Positions 48,261 to 60,871 of a stretch of 64,000 nt of DNA are shown here, in pieces. The DNA lies in contig JAEUWP010000115.1 in assembly GCA_018524725.1 (NCBI GenBank), forward strand, positions 62,001 through 126,000, written 5' to 3'. The notes beneath the pieces were generated by a model. It was not told where the DNA came from and ran no database searches. It saw nothing but the letters and a program-made list of their open reading frames with translations. The DNA is from Podaxis mareebaensis. Taxonomy: Eukaryota; Basidiomycota; Agaricomycetes; Agaricales; Agaricaceae. The first letter of the stretch is position 1; each line of letters starts with the position of its first letter. The position numbers and the translations under genes are program-made.

Positions 48261-49221
48261 TTACCAAGGCGTGTTGGGAGGAAAAACCATAGGCCCTGTT
48301 ATCTCCTTTCTCTTTTCCGGCCCAACAAGCAATTCCACGAGGGTCAATGCGAAAGGGAACGCGGTTCCTAACGAAGTAGTGCCATGAGCCCCCTTGTGAT
48401 AATCGGATATCAGTAAAGAGAAATACCTGGTCCACGACTGTCATAGCGAGGACGCCCATTGAGAAAGGATTCATCTTGAGAAGAGAATAGCGGTATACGT
48501 ACCTCGTGACAAGTTTCCCAGAAACGACGACGGGTTCTTCGGAGTACTCGAAGGACTGTTCCAGCGCTGCTTTGACGCTCGGGTGGGACGTGAGCGGCTG
48601 GGAAGGAAGACCTGACGTCTTGGCTGCGAGACTTCCTACCAACGCCAATCGCACCACGGATCATCATCAGTTCTCTGCTATCGAATACGGTAAGGACGTA
48701 CCCGCACAAATCATCCCGACATACTTCCCTTTATCCAAATACTCCCTCACGAGCTTTTGTACACCAACGTCGTTGGACATCGTCTCCGCGCCTTTGGCTC
48801 CGCCTGGTATAACGAGTAGGTCATACTTGTCCTACACCACCACCATAGTCACCATCATCAGTTGTTATTAAAGAGGGCTAGGGGTGATCCGGACGTACGG
48901 GACCAAATCCGACTGAAGAAGGTTCGAGATATATGTCTGGCATGATCCTCACGCCGCGCGAACATTTCGCTGTGGGCGGGCTAACGAGCGTAACTCGACC
49001 CTGTCCACTAGTTGTCGTTGCTGATTCTGAGGTTGGGGAAGTGGCAGTGGCTGAGACGTATGCGGATGTGGCGAGGACGCCGCCCCGGACGAGGGTGCCG
49101 TATGTTATGGTACTATGTGATTATCAGCTGTGCGAGGTGTTGAGAGAGGGAGAGGGAGAGCTGACAATTCCATTTCTTCTGTGCCATCTGCGATGAGTAC
49201 GAGTGCCTTCGGCGGATTCAT
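48261..49221 (-). CDS. DJ-1/PfpI family protein
   Basis: This is a DJ-1 superfamily protein, small redox- and carbonyl-stress enzymes that deglycate or hydrate reactive carbonyls. Exons on the minus strand, 49221-49166, 49112-48899, 48831-48702, 48635-48503, 48437-48427 and 48367-48261, give 216 residues. KALVLIADGTEEMEFTITY holds the conserved glutamate. YDLLVIPGGAKGAE and GKYVGMICAGSLAA include the nucleophile elbow with Cys132. LVTSRGPGTAF is the closing motif. The protein is longer than human DJ-1 (189), mainly from a Ser/Thr-rich loop after SAYVSATATS. Exon 5 is an 11-nt micro-exon supplying SRGPG. Without it the frame and the motif are lost. Confidence 0.88.
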
Positions 49222-49652
49222 TTTTCGAATGTCGGTTGCGAGAAGGTAAGATCTAAGAAGGTTGTGGGGAGACTTATGAAGGAACTGACGTCATCAGATA
49301 ATCAATTTCATATTTGATGATAAGTATGTATGTAAAGGTAAGTTTTCGGATAGGTTCTGGTATGGCTACAACATGTCACAAGAAGACAAGTCAATTAAGA
49401 GTTGATATACGAATAGTGGTATCGGACAGAAAGAAGACCGAAGAAGAGAGGCGAGGAGTAGACATGGATACACAGGTTGTGGTCTATCCGGGTAATTCTA
49501 TGATACAGTAGGTTGGTTGCATGAGCTGGGGCCAATCGTTCGAAGAATGTATTGGACATGAGAGAAAAAGAACGAAACACGAGCCAGATGCGCGTTCGGG
49601 CGGGGGTATAGAGTAGGCATGTGGATGACCAATTTTTGGAGGGAGGAGACGT
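49222..49652. other. spacer between DJ-1 gene and clp1
   Basis: About 430 bp holds the DJ-1 promoter and the clp1 3' flank. No motif was recognised. Confidence 0.45.
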
Positions 49653-50531
49653 TTATTGCTGGCTAGCGGCAGCCAAATTGAGTGCACCGAGTAGAATCTC
49701 CCAAGCGAGGTCGAGCGTGTCCCAAAGCTCGGTATCGTAAAGTCCCAGGCTGACGAGGTCCTGCCAGAAGTCTTTGATACGCGCTGTGAGGCTCGTCAGA
49801 GTTCTGAGATTGCCCCCGGTGTGCTGGCAGAGGAGGACAGAGAGCTGGTGAAGGGTATCGGGAGACTGGAGAGCGTGGCGGACGGCCTGGGGAGTCAGGT
49901 TTTGCATGAAGGCAGAGGATGGGAAGCCGAGAGCGGTCATTACGCTATCGAGGCGGTGGGTGTAAAGATACCCGTGGACGACGGCGAAAGCTTCTGCCGA
50001 GGGCAGGGAGAGGGGTAGCACTGGAAGGGTGAGGTTCCCGTTTGCAGAGGGTGAAGGGTTGGAAGGTGGCAGGACGGGAAGTCGTGCACAGTTGGCGGCG
50101 AGAACCAGTGCGTGTACCGGGAAAATATGTATTTGGTCGGAAGAGGAAGCCGATTTTGAGGATGAGATGGCGAGGATGTGGGTGGGGTAGGATATCTCGC
50201 CGGAAGAGGCCCGAACAGGGACCTTGAGAGATGAAGAGAGCTGCGAACGAGACAGCGAGGCAGGAAGAGAAAGCGCGTTGACGCCACAAAGCATGGGCTG
50301 GGGGCGAGTGCGAAGGCCGCGACGGATGTACTCGAGAGGCACGTCTGCAAGCTCTGGGGAGGCGGCGAGGATGGCGTCGCGAGAGACCTCTGTGAATTTG
50401 GGGCGAGCGAGGTTACGGGGAAGCTGGACAGCAGAGGCAGGCTGGTTGTGGGGGATGTGCTGCTGGTGAGCCATGTATTGGCCGTGGGAGTGGAGGGCGA
50501 ATGCAGAGGGGTGAGATGCAACTTGGAACAT
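49653..50531 (-). CDS. clp1: clampless1-like protein
   Basis: This is a single-exon gene of 292 residues. From memory of the family it matches Clp1, the basidiomycete protein first defined by a Coprinopsis mutant without clamp cells. Clp1 acts downstream of the homeodomain mating-type factors in dikaryon growth. Recognisable blocks are ARPKFTEVSRDAILAASPEL, EYIRRGLRTRPQPML, LPASLSRSQLSSSLKVPVR, FPVHALVLAANCARLP and AFAVVHGYLYTHRLDSV. There is no known enzymatic domain. The start at 50531 (MFQVASHPSAF) gives the longest frame, and no splice sites are needed. Upstream lie about 5 kb without any gene. In other species clp1 transcription is under direct mating-type control, so that space may be regulatory. 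Confidence 0.72.
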   Translation of the reverse strand: MFQVASHPSAFALHSHGQYMAHQQHIPHNQPASAVQLPRNLARPKFTEVSRDAILAASPELADVPLEYIRRGLRTRPQPMLCGVNALSLPASLSRSQLSSSLKVPVRASSGEISYPTHILAISSSKSASSSDQIHIFPVHALVLAANCARLPVLPPSNPSPSANGNLTLPVLPLSLPSAEAFAVVHGYLYTHRLDSVMTALGFPSSAFMQNLTPQAVRHALQSPDTLHQLSVLLCQHTGGNLRTLTSLTARIKDFWQDLVSLGLYDTELWDTLDLAWEILLGALNLAAASQQ

Positions 50532-53500
50532 TGTGTGGGAGGACTGGTGGATTTGAGAGAGAGTGGAAGAGATTTATATGTCGAAAACGCGGACATATCG
50601 AGAACAACATCCTTTGCCTTTTTCTGGTCATGCCTTTGTCGCCCATCCTTTTCCGGTTACCTCACCTTCTGCTTCCCGTCGTCCCTGATCCCTTGTACTC
50701 TACCCCAAATTCACCTCTCACCTCCAATCCCTGGCCTGCTGGCCTCGCTGTCTCTTACGTCTCTGCACCCACAAAAGACGCCTCGACTCCAAGCAGAGCC
50801 CGGCGCCGGCTGCGGTGCACCAACGAATCTGGGATCTGTTATCTACCACGCGACGCAAGTCCAGGATCTGTGTATTTCCTAATCTGGACGTGGATCGAGG
50901 TGCTTAATGAGGTGTCCAAAAGCGGAAATGGCCTTGTTCTCTCGTTGGTCGTTCGTTTCAACGCAAATGCTTATCACGCCCGCTCGTGGCAAGCTCTTGT
51001 TCTCTCTTCATCCTCTACCTTCATACCGTTGCCATGCCTCGTCGCAAAGCCTTTGTATTCACAAAGCGCTCCAGCCCACTCCATCCATCAACCCACCATC
51101 CCCACAATCTCAACGTCATCACTCCTTCAACAGCATTTCGATTCCATCAAACAATAGCGCTAACCACACTCTATCAATAGCTCTCCACTCGACATATCCT
51201 CTCTATCCTAGCATGCCCCTTCGGAATGGAGCAGGAAATGGAAATATACTCGTACCATACCAGTCCTCCATGCCGCCGCTCTCCTTCTCCTTTGCCCAAT
51301 TATCTTGGCCCCGTCGGCTTATTGTGCATGCTATGCATTTTCTCTAGACTTCCATGACACGAGATACTCGAACAACGGAGAGCTACATAATTTCTCCAGT
51401 CATTATGCTCCATGCCGTAACTGGCGCCTCCGGCCAGCGCAGAGGCCCCTATCCAACACTGCCTCTCATTTTCCCGCTCTTAGACGTGTTTTCACGCGTT
51501 CTGATCCCATATATGCATGTCGGATGATCAGGATTTTCTTCGAATAAGCGCCTGAAGCCCACAGCCATACAGCAATACCCGTCTCTCGTCCTATATCTGT
51601 CTTCTGTCTTCCCTGGCCTCGCTTCTTCAGATCTTGTTTTGGTGGTAATCAGCCTCGCGGTGATGGCTTGCACTGTACATATTTCCGCCGTATTCGACCG
51701 CATGGGGAGACGTAATGGGAGACGAATTTTATTTAGAGCACCCGCTATGGGAAATGTGGATCTTGCGAGCCTCATGTTCCGAGAGTTGCGTGCATTCCTT
51801 CCCGTTCCACGGCCTTCCATCGACTAATGCTCCAGTTCATACTTCACTGCCTCGTCATTATCTCCATCCCGATGGTCTCATAGCCCCCATTCGTTACACC
51901 ATTCGTTCATACGTGCTGCGCTGCGTTTCCCATTCGGCCCTTTTGTCCTCGCATATCATCCTTCCTTTGGTCTGTTCTACGTACCTAGGATCTCCGTGTG
52001 TGGGATTTTACGATGTCATGACTCAGGACTCATCAACTTTTGACTTGGATTTCCATACCTCCATCTGTGCGCCTTCCCCTGTCTTACTCTCGGGTCTTTC
52101 TCAAAAACTGGAATCTCACGGTATACCACTCAAAATCCCATGCTATTCATGTCATATTTGCGTTCTGTCCGTCAGAATGTCGGCGCAAAATAGGCTTCCC
52201 GAGTTAGGAGGTACGAATAAGCGCCCAATTTCAACAGCATTTTCTACCCAGCCACTGCCATACGATTGTCAATCACGAACACGGTGCATTTTAGACGGTA
52301 GACTTTCTGACAGCCTCCGTTGTCGGAGGGTTCGACTATCAATAGCACATACCCTTTATCGTTCATTCCCGAACTTCTCGAACATACCCCCCCCTTGGCA
52401 AGCGCCCACAAGAACCAGAAATCAGGACCTCTACTTCCACGGTCTCCCCCAATGCCCTTTATTTTCCCTGCCGAACCCTTGGGGCCTGGAGCCGTCTGCA
52501 CCCATGCACGAACACACACTCGTTCTCGTATTTCGTATCTTGCCGTATCCCTGGGTTGTTTTCCTCCGTACCCGAGCGCTCAGGCTACACGAGGAGTGAC
52601 GATCCTCGGACAATTGCATAACTACACCCGGGATCCATCGTTTGTTTTCGCTGTTTCTGTGTCCCCTTTGGCTTGGGTATCACCCTTCTGGCTGTTATGG
52701 ACCCATAATCACCTCGTGGTGAGGCTTTTGTTTCTTCCTTGAAAGCATCCGGATTCTAGGCAAGCCTTAAACCGGTCGATCGTGGTTTTCATATCCGATG
52801 CCGCTCGAACTTTTTCTCCTCTGCGCCGGTTGGTGCGATCGATGGCGTGTTTTTCGGAGCTCTCAGGCTGGGCTTGGAAGGGTTATCGGGACAGCCAAGT
52901 CGGTTGGTCATACATCCGGATTCCTGATGTTGGATATATTTCAACGCCACACTTGTTTGTTGATGTGGGTCCCGTTGTACCGTATGTCCGGTTCTATTTG
53001 TGCCCTCAACGTGTCGATTGATCTATGTGGCTTTGTGACCTGGTCAAGGAAACTTTAACCTACGTTCGAGACTGGACTTGACCGCTTTCTTACCAGGTCC
53101 AGAGCTGTGACGAGGCCTCTGCATCACTGTGGCACACTTACCCCTTGTTGGTTAACAACGGTTATCTAGACGCCTGGAACGGCTACTTCATTACCCTTCA
53201 GTGCTAGAGCTTGACCAGTGGTTGGGCGTTCAATCATCCATCATTCTTTGGTTTACTCGATTTAAGGTAGTAAGACTAATGTCGATAAAGTTTAACGCCA
53301 CATCCGCCACCATTTTCCTAATAATGAAATTGTGGACCCACAGTCTGGGTTTAACTTGGCTGACTCTGTTTGTGCTGTTTAATGCCATGACATCTTTGTT
53401 CTGCACCTACGTGTCACCTGTGATGACCAGGATGGGAGGAACGTGTTGAGCATCCGTGACGAACGCCGTGCCCCTCATGACCTTATCTACTTGAACACGG

Positions 53501-55478
53501 GTATGACAAGTTCCGGTTCTTTTTGTCTAACGGACTGCGAGCTAATCGGTAGCAATTTCATTTTCCGTTTTTGTTAGAACTATTAAGCACGCTTTCAGTA
53601 TGGACTCTGAAGCACCTCCATAGTTCATTTGGCCTCTACGACACCTAGCCCTCCGGTTTTCCACTCTGCCGAACGCGCCGATGACCGTCTACACCGCATG
53701 ATACGAAACTAGCCAGGAAAGCTACATCCGAACATCAAGACTTGGTGCATTCTCAATCCCGAATCGTGTATTGAAAATGGTCCGGGGCATCTCAGCGCGA
53801 ACGCCGTGGCTTTACCCAGCCCAGAGCACGCAAGTCGTGGTGTTCCAGCAAACCGAGGAAGCCCGACCGCCGCGGTCAGGTTGGAGAAGGTTCTAAGTGC
53901 CAGTGGTGGGTGTCAACGCGTGACTAAATCTTTAACAGTGCTCAACGGCTTGTCACAGGGAGAGGACGGGGGTATCTCTCAACGCCACACTTCTTTCGGA
54001 CAGCGCGGCTAAGTGCTGTCGGCTATTCCCTGGTTTCATAGGCAAAACCCATGACGCAGTGGTTAAAGTGGCATCTTGTTTCGTGAGGGGCGCTGTAAGT
54101 TGACCTGGCTACCCCCCGTCCCACGGAGTTGGATGTGTTGGGCTTTAGCGTCCTCCCAGTCGTTGACCCTTTTGGTGTCCGAGGGTTTGCTTTGTTTGCT
54201 TCACGACGTCATGCCTTCTCTGGATTGACGGGGCTGTCGTTCGCGCGTTGCACGGTCTCTGGGCAAGTATTTCTTTAAGGCATCGTATGGCCCATCATCA
54301 GACGAACTTCTTGCCAAGAGGTTTCACTTTGACGTTCGGCATGTACTCAGGTCCTTTTGTAACTGTCAGGGTGCGGCCTTTTCTTCGCTCTCTGTCTTAT
54401 AACTTTCTTGCATGTGACCCGGGAGGATCAGGCCATCGTCCAATCATGGAAGAGTCAACACCTTGACCAACACGTTCTTTTTTGGTCTGGATCACACACC
54501 TCCATGAATGGCCTTACTGCAACTCTTTGTTCGATGCGATAATTGCCTATCGTGGACATCTACATGTCCGAACCTTAATCTGAAGCGATTCGGTCACCTT
54601 CCGCTCGCTTCAGCGAAAAATTCCAAATCTAGATCAAGCATTAGGGCACCTCACAAATCAGCACACAACGGTGATTGATCTCGTTTAATGCTTCATAACA
54701 AGCATTGAATGTTTCTCCCCATCTTAGGCTAATAACCGCCGGCTGCGGTTGTCAGAAATGACCCTTTTTATATTAACGTATACGAACTACGAACACTACC
54801 GGACATTCCAATTCCTCGGTTTTCCGACTCGCAGAGCGCTGGTGGACCCACAAGAACAATCGCCGACAGAATACTTGATATTGAGTTCTGGGACCCACAA
54901 CACACGCGAGTGCGTTTACAGGCAGGGATCGGTCGTGTCATGGCTACTCGAGGTGCCACCGCATATTCTCGCCCCCCTCTCCTGCCTTCCACTCCACCCT
55001 TGAGCGGATTCAGAAAGGGACATTTCTTGTGTTCACCGCTAGGTTCAAGGCGAGGATACGGAATCCCGTCCCGTTCTTTGAATCCCGTATCACTCGCGTC
55101 ATGACGTGGTGTTACTCTGTCTCGCGTCATGACGTGACTTGGGCTATTTTCGTTGATTAGTCCACCGGGCTCGATGGAGGCGTTTCGATTGTCCGTGTTC
55201 GTGAACTTGATCGCGACAAAATATACCACCTTCGGTTCGCGGAGTTTGAATCTCGAATCCTTTTGCAGTGCTTGGTGGGCTATCCTGAAAATTGTTTGTC
55301 AAACCCGTATAGATATGCCACTACCGGCGGTCCTGAAACGCCAGACGGTGCTTTTGGAAAGGTCGAAGGTCTCATATTTCGTCATATGTTCACACACGCA
55401 AAGTGACATAATCATAACCATGCGCCCACCGGATCGAAGTATGCACGGTGTACATCCGCTGACTATTCTCACTCCTAT
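50532..55478. other. 5-kb region without recognisable genes
   Basis: The stretch upstream of clp1 has several open frames up to 294 codons (for example 51715-52599). Their products are rich in Ser, Pro, His, Cys and Arg with no domain, no splice-linked neighbours and strong overlap of frames on both strands, so I treat them as non-coding. CpG is not obviously depleted here. It may be a long promoter or untranslated leader of clp1, or old decayed repeat DNA. I cannot decide from sequence alone. Confidence 0.45.
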
Positions 55479-56040
55479 TATGGTGCAAGAGGCTTAGTCA
55501 CCACTAGTTTTGGACAACAACAATGGCAGTTCAGGATGACATGATTTTTCTTAGTCCTCTTGCCAAAATGCTCAGATTTGTAACCTGAACAAAACCCTAA
55601 GACAGAATTTTCAGAAAGTCAAAACTGATGGAGCTATAATTTCAGACTATTTCGAAATTCGCTAGACTACCATGTATAGATGTATACACCCAAAATGGAA
55701 GGCCCCTAACTAATCCATTTGTCCACCCATCTTTTCAGAAATATGCCAGTGTGATGCAAACTTGTGTGAACTGAAGTCACGGACCTGTCTTTGAGCTGAC
55801 TTGGCATCCAGGCCAGTCTCATAAGCACCAATCCACCTCCAGATACAGTGTTCCCATGGGCAGCTGCAGCTTTTTGTACTTTCAATGCTCTTTTATGAGG
55901 CTTGTGAGCATTACAGGTATCAAGGATGTGTATCAAAGTAGTACAAAATATATTCTAAAAATCGTAATATTTTCGAAAATTTCTGGACCCGAATCCGCCA
56001 TTCATCCAAAAGTGGTGCTGACTAAGCCTCTTGCACCATA
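55479..56040. mobile_element. MITE-like element with terminal inverted repeats
   Basis: The ends are inverted copies of each other. The left end (55479-55500) begins TATGGTGCAAGAGG, and the right end (56019-56040) is its exact reverse complement over 22 bp. Imperfect pairing continues inward for some 15 bp. The interior is AT-rich and has no transposase. A size of about 560 bp fits a non-autonomous DNA transposon. A TA-rich context at both ends makes the exact target duplication unclear. Confidence 0.7.
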
Positions 56041-56289
56041 AACAAATTGTTCACCGGTGTTAGAGGTGCCCCTTCTTCGCTATGACTTCGTTTGATCTCC
56101 CTTGGAGACGTCATGCTATCTAGTCACCTATGAACTTGCCTCGGTCCCATCATTGCCACTCAATATCTCCTGATTCCTGTTCAACTTGTTTGTTCCTCGA
56201 TTTGACAACACCTGGCAGTGATGGAAAAGAAATCTTTGCTGTGCCTGCCATTATGTCCTTCCACATCAACTCCCCTCTCCATATACATA

Positions 56290-58235
56290 TTGATTAATTG
56301 AGGGTGCTCTGGATTTCACAATTTTGATATTCAGGTTATGCGAATGGCACAGACATCTTACGAGGCATGCTATAATTTCCACATCCTATTCCCCCTGTTG
56401 AGGAACCAGCCCTTGCAATATAGTGTATCTCTGGCTGATATCTAGAGTTGTGTTTCGAGCACATGCTAGGGTTCTGCAATATGCAGTCTTCGTAGTTCCA
56501 ATGGGTCACTACTCTCTCTCAGGACGTTCATATCCTCATGTTCTTTAGATCGTTAGTCAATTAACAACCCGAAGAGTGGTCAGTCTCTCAAAATTTTTCA
56601 TTTTTTCGTGGAGCACCCTCTTGTCCCGCTGCGAGCCAGGTGGTGGTTTTCTGCCTGATATGTCCATTAAGGGAGAAGTGCTGTGCACTCCGCATTATAT
56701 CCTTGTCCATAGTTACTGTTTGAGCCTCTTGCACACATGGTCATATGGAGGTGTCATTTCATCAAGCCCCTCACCAATACCATCCTCTTGGTTGCTGATT
56801 CCCTCTACCAGCTTTGCCACCAGCATATCCCAGTATGGGTACCTGAACTATGTATATGTCTACCTCCATCATATCCACAAGGAGTGCACCTTTGTGGGAT
56901 CTTAAACTTGCTCAATTCATCACCCATAACTGAGATAGGTATCAAAGAAGCCTAGGGTCATTTTCTAGTCAGAAGTTTCACGTTTTGAGGCATTCGGCAA
57001 ACCAGTGAATCTTATGACACCTAACAAAGCACCCTTGCTGAGTGTACTTGTCCACTGTGTTACCACTTAATTTTCTGTGGAACTAATTAGAAGCATCATG
57101 CTATGGCGGTCACTCTGACATTGAGGTTGAGCATAAAACTAGATCATCTCGATGTTAGGCCCACTGAATAACCTAGTCACCTCGAATGTCAACCCTGTGC
57201 CTCTCACCTCATCCCATTCGAGTGCAAGAGATGTGGCTGTAGTGTTCCCTCAAAGAATCCTTCAATGGCGCATCTATAAAAGAGTAAGTTCATTATTCCA
57301 GGTTTCCTGCAGGATAGGCTGCGCATATGTCAGAGGACAAACTAGAGAGAGATGTCAGGGTGTAGAAACACCAGGTCTGGTCCCTTCATCAAACTGCTGG
57401 TGGCTTCTTCCTTGCCACGATAGCCAGTGAAACTAGGAGTGTAAGTATGGGGGCTGCTCATTGGCTCAGACATATGTGTGCAAGTGATAGCAATCACTAC
57501 TCAGAGTGTTCATTGTGGGATCCTCTTGTCCTCTCTTCTCTTCTGATACTGCCCCACACTGATTTGGCGACATCCAATGCCCTGAATGTGCTTTAGGACC
57601 AGTTGAGATGCCATGCACCAAGGGTCTAGATTTGTTAAAGGTTTGCTGCCTGTGTTTCCTGGTCTCCTTGTTACCTTGCCCATGAAGTGAGGCCTGAGGC
57701 CCTTACAATGGTTAAATGAGCTTGGCACTGACATTTCCGTCTTCATTCCTCAATTAGGCATTGTGCTTCTTGGTCAGTTTGTGGCCCGAAAGGATACTGA
57801 ATGGTGCAATTAGAGTGGCACCAAATCCCAGGCCTTCACCAGAAGAGAGGTCCTCATGCTCCTTCAATACTCCACTGCTCAGCCACTTCTCCTCAGTCAC
57901 ACATAAGTGCTTCCAAGTCCCAATACATTCTGCAGTAAAGGATTACAGGGAAACTGGTTCACGAGTGCTATTATAGTCAATGTTTCACATATGGCCTTCT
58001 TTTTCTTTGTGTGCCAGATGCTTGGCTTGGTGGAAGACAAAATATTCAGTGAACCAAAGGAAATAGACCAGTTCTCTGGTCACACCTATGCATAGGGATA
58101 GCTGTTCATCCAAGCCCCTTCTGGCTACCCAATATCTTATTAGAAACTGTCGTGGATGATGGGCAGAGCAAAGACCGCTTTCACTGTCATGGGGTTACTG
58201 CTGGGTAAAAGTAATATCCAAGGAAAGTTAAAGTG
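56290..58235 (+). repeat. dispersed repeat copy A (CpG-depleted)
   Basis: This segment aligns along its length with 61507-63840 in the same orientation. Differences are mostly C-to-T and G-to-A changes at CpG sites. For instance, 56340-56357 reads gcgaatggcacagacatc where copy B reads gcgaacggcacgggcatc. No intact frame exists, and I do not recognise the encoded protein if there was one. It ends shortly before the P450 pseudogene. Boundaries are approximate. Confidence 0.75.
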
Positions 58236-58309
58236 TTGAATTCCCAAATGTCACTGGCCCATTTTAGAAATGGAACCTTCCTGCCCTACCAAATAAGTGC
58301 TATGAACAA

Positions 58310-60422
58310 TTAGTGGTGTTCAATCTCCACATTGATGAGTGCAAGTGCCTTTCCTGATCGCAGTCTAATTGAACATCGAAACTTGGTTGGGCGGCTGGGG
58401 TAACATGATCATTAGCATTTCACACACTGGAGGACAATCCACTACCATACCTAACAATGCCAGTCATCTGATCCACAATAGGTTTGATCACTTTCCCATC
58501 TTCCATGTATTTTGATATGTTGAAGACTGCCAAGGTCATGGCACATGAAATAAAAATAGATGCCTCGGCCAAAACTCACCCTGGATTGCCATGGCAGAGG
58601 AACGAACATTGTAATCAAAACCCTGCAGGATTCGTTGATATTGAAATCTTACCTGGGCAGATCCTATATCAGGGCATGGGTGAAAGTTAGGCGAGGGAAG
58701 CACGGAGGATGATATAGTGAATGGCTTACCTCCTTCCAAATCCAAAGCATGTTTGGCAGGGGTCTGGTTCAGGGTTGGGTCCCAAGAAGCAATCCAGGTT
58801 GAACTTCATCGGGTCCGAGTATACCTTTGGATTGTGCAGCATTTTCCTATGATAGACAAACAGTGATGTAGGTCATTAATTTTTGGGTGGTGATTTAGAG
58901 GAAAGGAAGGCAGTGAACCAGATATTTGTAATAATAAGAGTACCTTTAGGAATCAGATAGCCATCATGAATATCATCCTCCATTACAACATGGGGGAAAC
59001 CTTGTTTTGATTTCAGCTTTTGATGGTTCTTCTGCTTGGTAAAATGTACCAGTCAGGGCTATGGAATGCCATTGCAGAACCTCGAGTACAAGTGCATTAA
59101 CAAAGGGTAAATCGCTTCTATCAGCAAAGGATGGAAAGCGATCCAGTCCCATGACAGAATCAATTTCTGCTTGTGCCATAGCAGCAACTTCAGGATAAAG
59201 TGCCATCACCTTGAAGAATGTGTAAATAGCCAAGACCATCTATTTTTGATGCCAGGTTATTCACGACCCCTCACTGGAAATGGGGTACAAGGCAAGTAAC
59301 TTACAGTATCTGCTCCACCTGCATAGAGGGAACCAGCTGACCACTTGATATCGAATTCTTTCTCAGGCGATGGGTTGGGTTCTTCCAAGAGCCTTGCCAT
59401 GAACGAAGGTTCTGCAGCTCCAGAGGCCTGTACAAGAACATGTTATTGGATCCTGGTCAATCACTGCAACAAGAAATTCACCAATTGGTCCTTCACATAT
59501 TGGTGGGGACTTTCAATCATATTATTCAATGTGTTCGCCCATTCCCGAGCAGTCTTCTTGAAACCAGTCCCAGGGAACCAAGAAGGAAGTAGATCCACTG
59601 GTAAAGAAAGATATGTGAGTGCCTATTATCATGAATTGTATAGTGCACCTACATGCTGGGACGAGGTTAACCAAAAAACCACCTGGCGCAGTAGATAGCA
59701 AGAATTGCTCCATAGCATGATCAACCAGTTCGACAAAAGGATCGTCTTCCTCTGTTACTTGATAGCCATGTGAGATATGAAGGATGATGGCCCCAGCAGT
59801 CCTAGTATAACGTCAACTGTGTGATAACAGGTGAGCCAAGAACGTGCAACATACTTGCGAACATGTCTGGCCAAATCCTGCAGTGTGGACAGGAGGCGTT
59901 TAAGGAATTTATGGGTTTCGGCTTCTTCAATAGGATAAAATTGCGACATGGAAGCATTGCTTCCTATCAATTGGTGGAAAAGCTTGCAATAATTCTGAAA
60001 GTGTTCTCTGTAGGGTATCAAGACAAGAGTATTCTTCCACCCAACCATCTCTCCACCCATTTGCATGACTGGACAGTCAGAGTAAATGGAGCCTTTCTTG
60101 TCAAGCATCTCCATTGCAACTTTGGCAGAGTTTATGATAATCATTCACTGACCAAAGACAGAGATAGATACCATATCACCTGGATTGTGGTCAGGACAGT
60201 AAATGGTCGAGCCAATGGGATCTTACCCCATTTTTTGCCCAAGGCAGCGAATGCAAGCCACTCCTTAGTAGTTGGTATCTCAAGTAGATTCCCAAGCAAA
60301 GGCCATCCCTTGGGGCCAGGAGGCAGAGGTGTGTTGGTATTGCGGCCATAAAGCAGTTGTATAATGAGGAGGCCAGCAAATGTGAGGGTGATAACGTCAA
60401 GAATGTTGATGAGCCAAGCCAT
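58310..60422 (-). pseudogene. cytochrome P450 pseudogene, CpG-decayed
   Basis: This is a heme monooxygenase of the fungal type often named after O-methylsterigmatocystin oxidoreductase. An N-terminal anchor and PLPPGPKGWPLLGN start at 60422. Ordered exons continue through MIIINSAKVAMEML, SHGYQVTEEDDPFVELV, LLPSWFPGTGFKKTA, YAGGADT, LPFVNALVLEVLQW, FPHVVMEDD, CFGFGR with ICPG, and SIFISCAMTLAVF, to a stop at 58310. Disablements are two CGA-to-TGA stops (60145-60147 and 58576-58578) and loss of the ExxR arginine (EVLRW has become EVLQW at 59072-59074). Several Arg-to-Cys changes are also present (LDRF to LDCF, NYRKLF to NYCKLF), and a short block before MLHNPKVY is missing. Introns are kept. 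TATATATA at 60511-60519 is the old TATA box. Confidence 0.88.
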
Positions 60423-60871
60423 TGCTATTTTATGCAACCAGTGAGAGAATGCTTGGAGGGGTATGTGAAAATGAAATGGATGTTGGTGGCAAAAGTCTAG
60501 AACAGGAGATATATATATACTGAGGCTGCATTTTTCAGGTCCTAAATGTTTAAAAGCAACAATCATGATACTTAGCTGGGATACTATGGAAGATCGAGAT
60601 TTGTAACTCCTCGGAGAAACTGCTATCATTACAACACAGGCACCACCTAAAAAGTGTTGCGTATGCTTGTGTATACGAAACTATTCTGGTGCAACAGGGC
60701 CTAAACTCCACATGTTCAGGCACAGACTCCTTCCCAGTTACACCGACACTTTTTATATAAGCAGACATTGATCCGAAGTGTTAACCAAACTTCGTCAACT
60801 TGGTAACAAATCCGGGAGACTGGCGCAAAAGACAATGTTCGTGTTTGGCTACACCTTTCCCATCTCATGTA
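60423..60871. other. P450 pseudogene 5' flank
   Basis: This stretch carries the former promoter region with a TATATATA run and nothing else recognised. Confidence 0.4.

Noticed and set aside
51715..52599. Plus-strand open frame of 294 codons
   Set aside because: The composition is Ser/Pro/His/Cys/Arg-rich without a domain, long frames overlap on both strands, and it has no splice partner. It is most likely chance in GC-balanced non-coding DNA.
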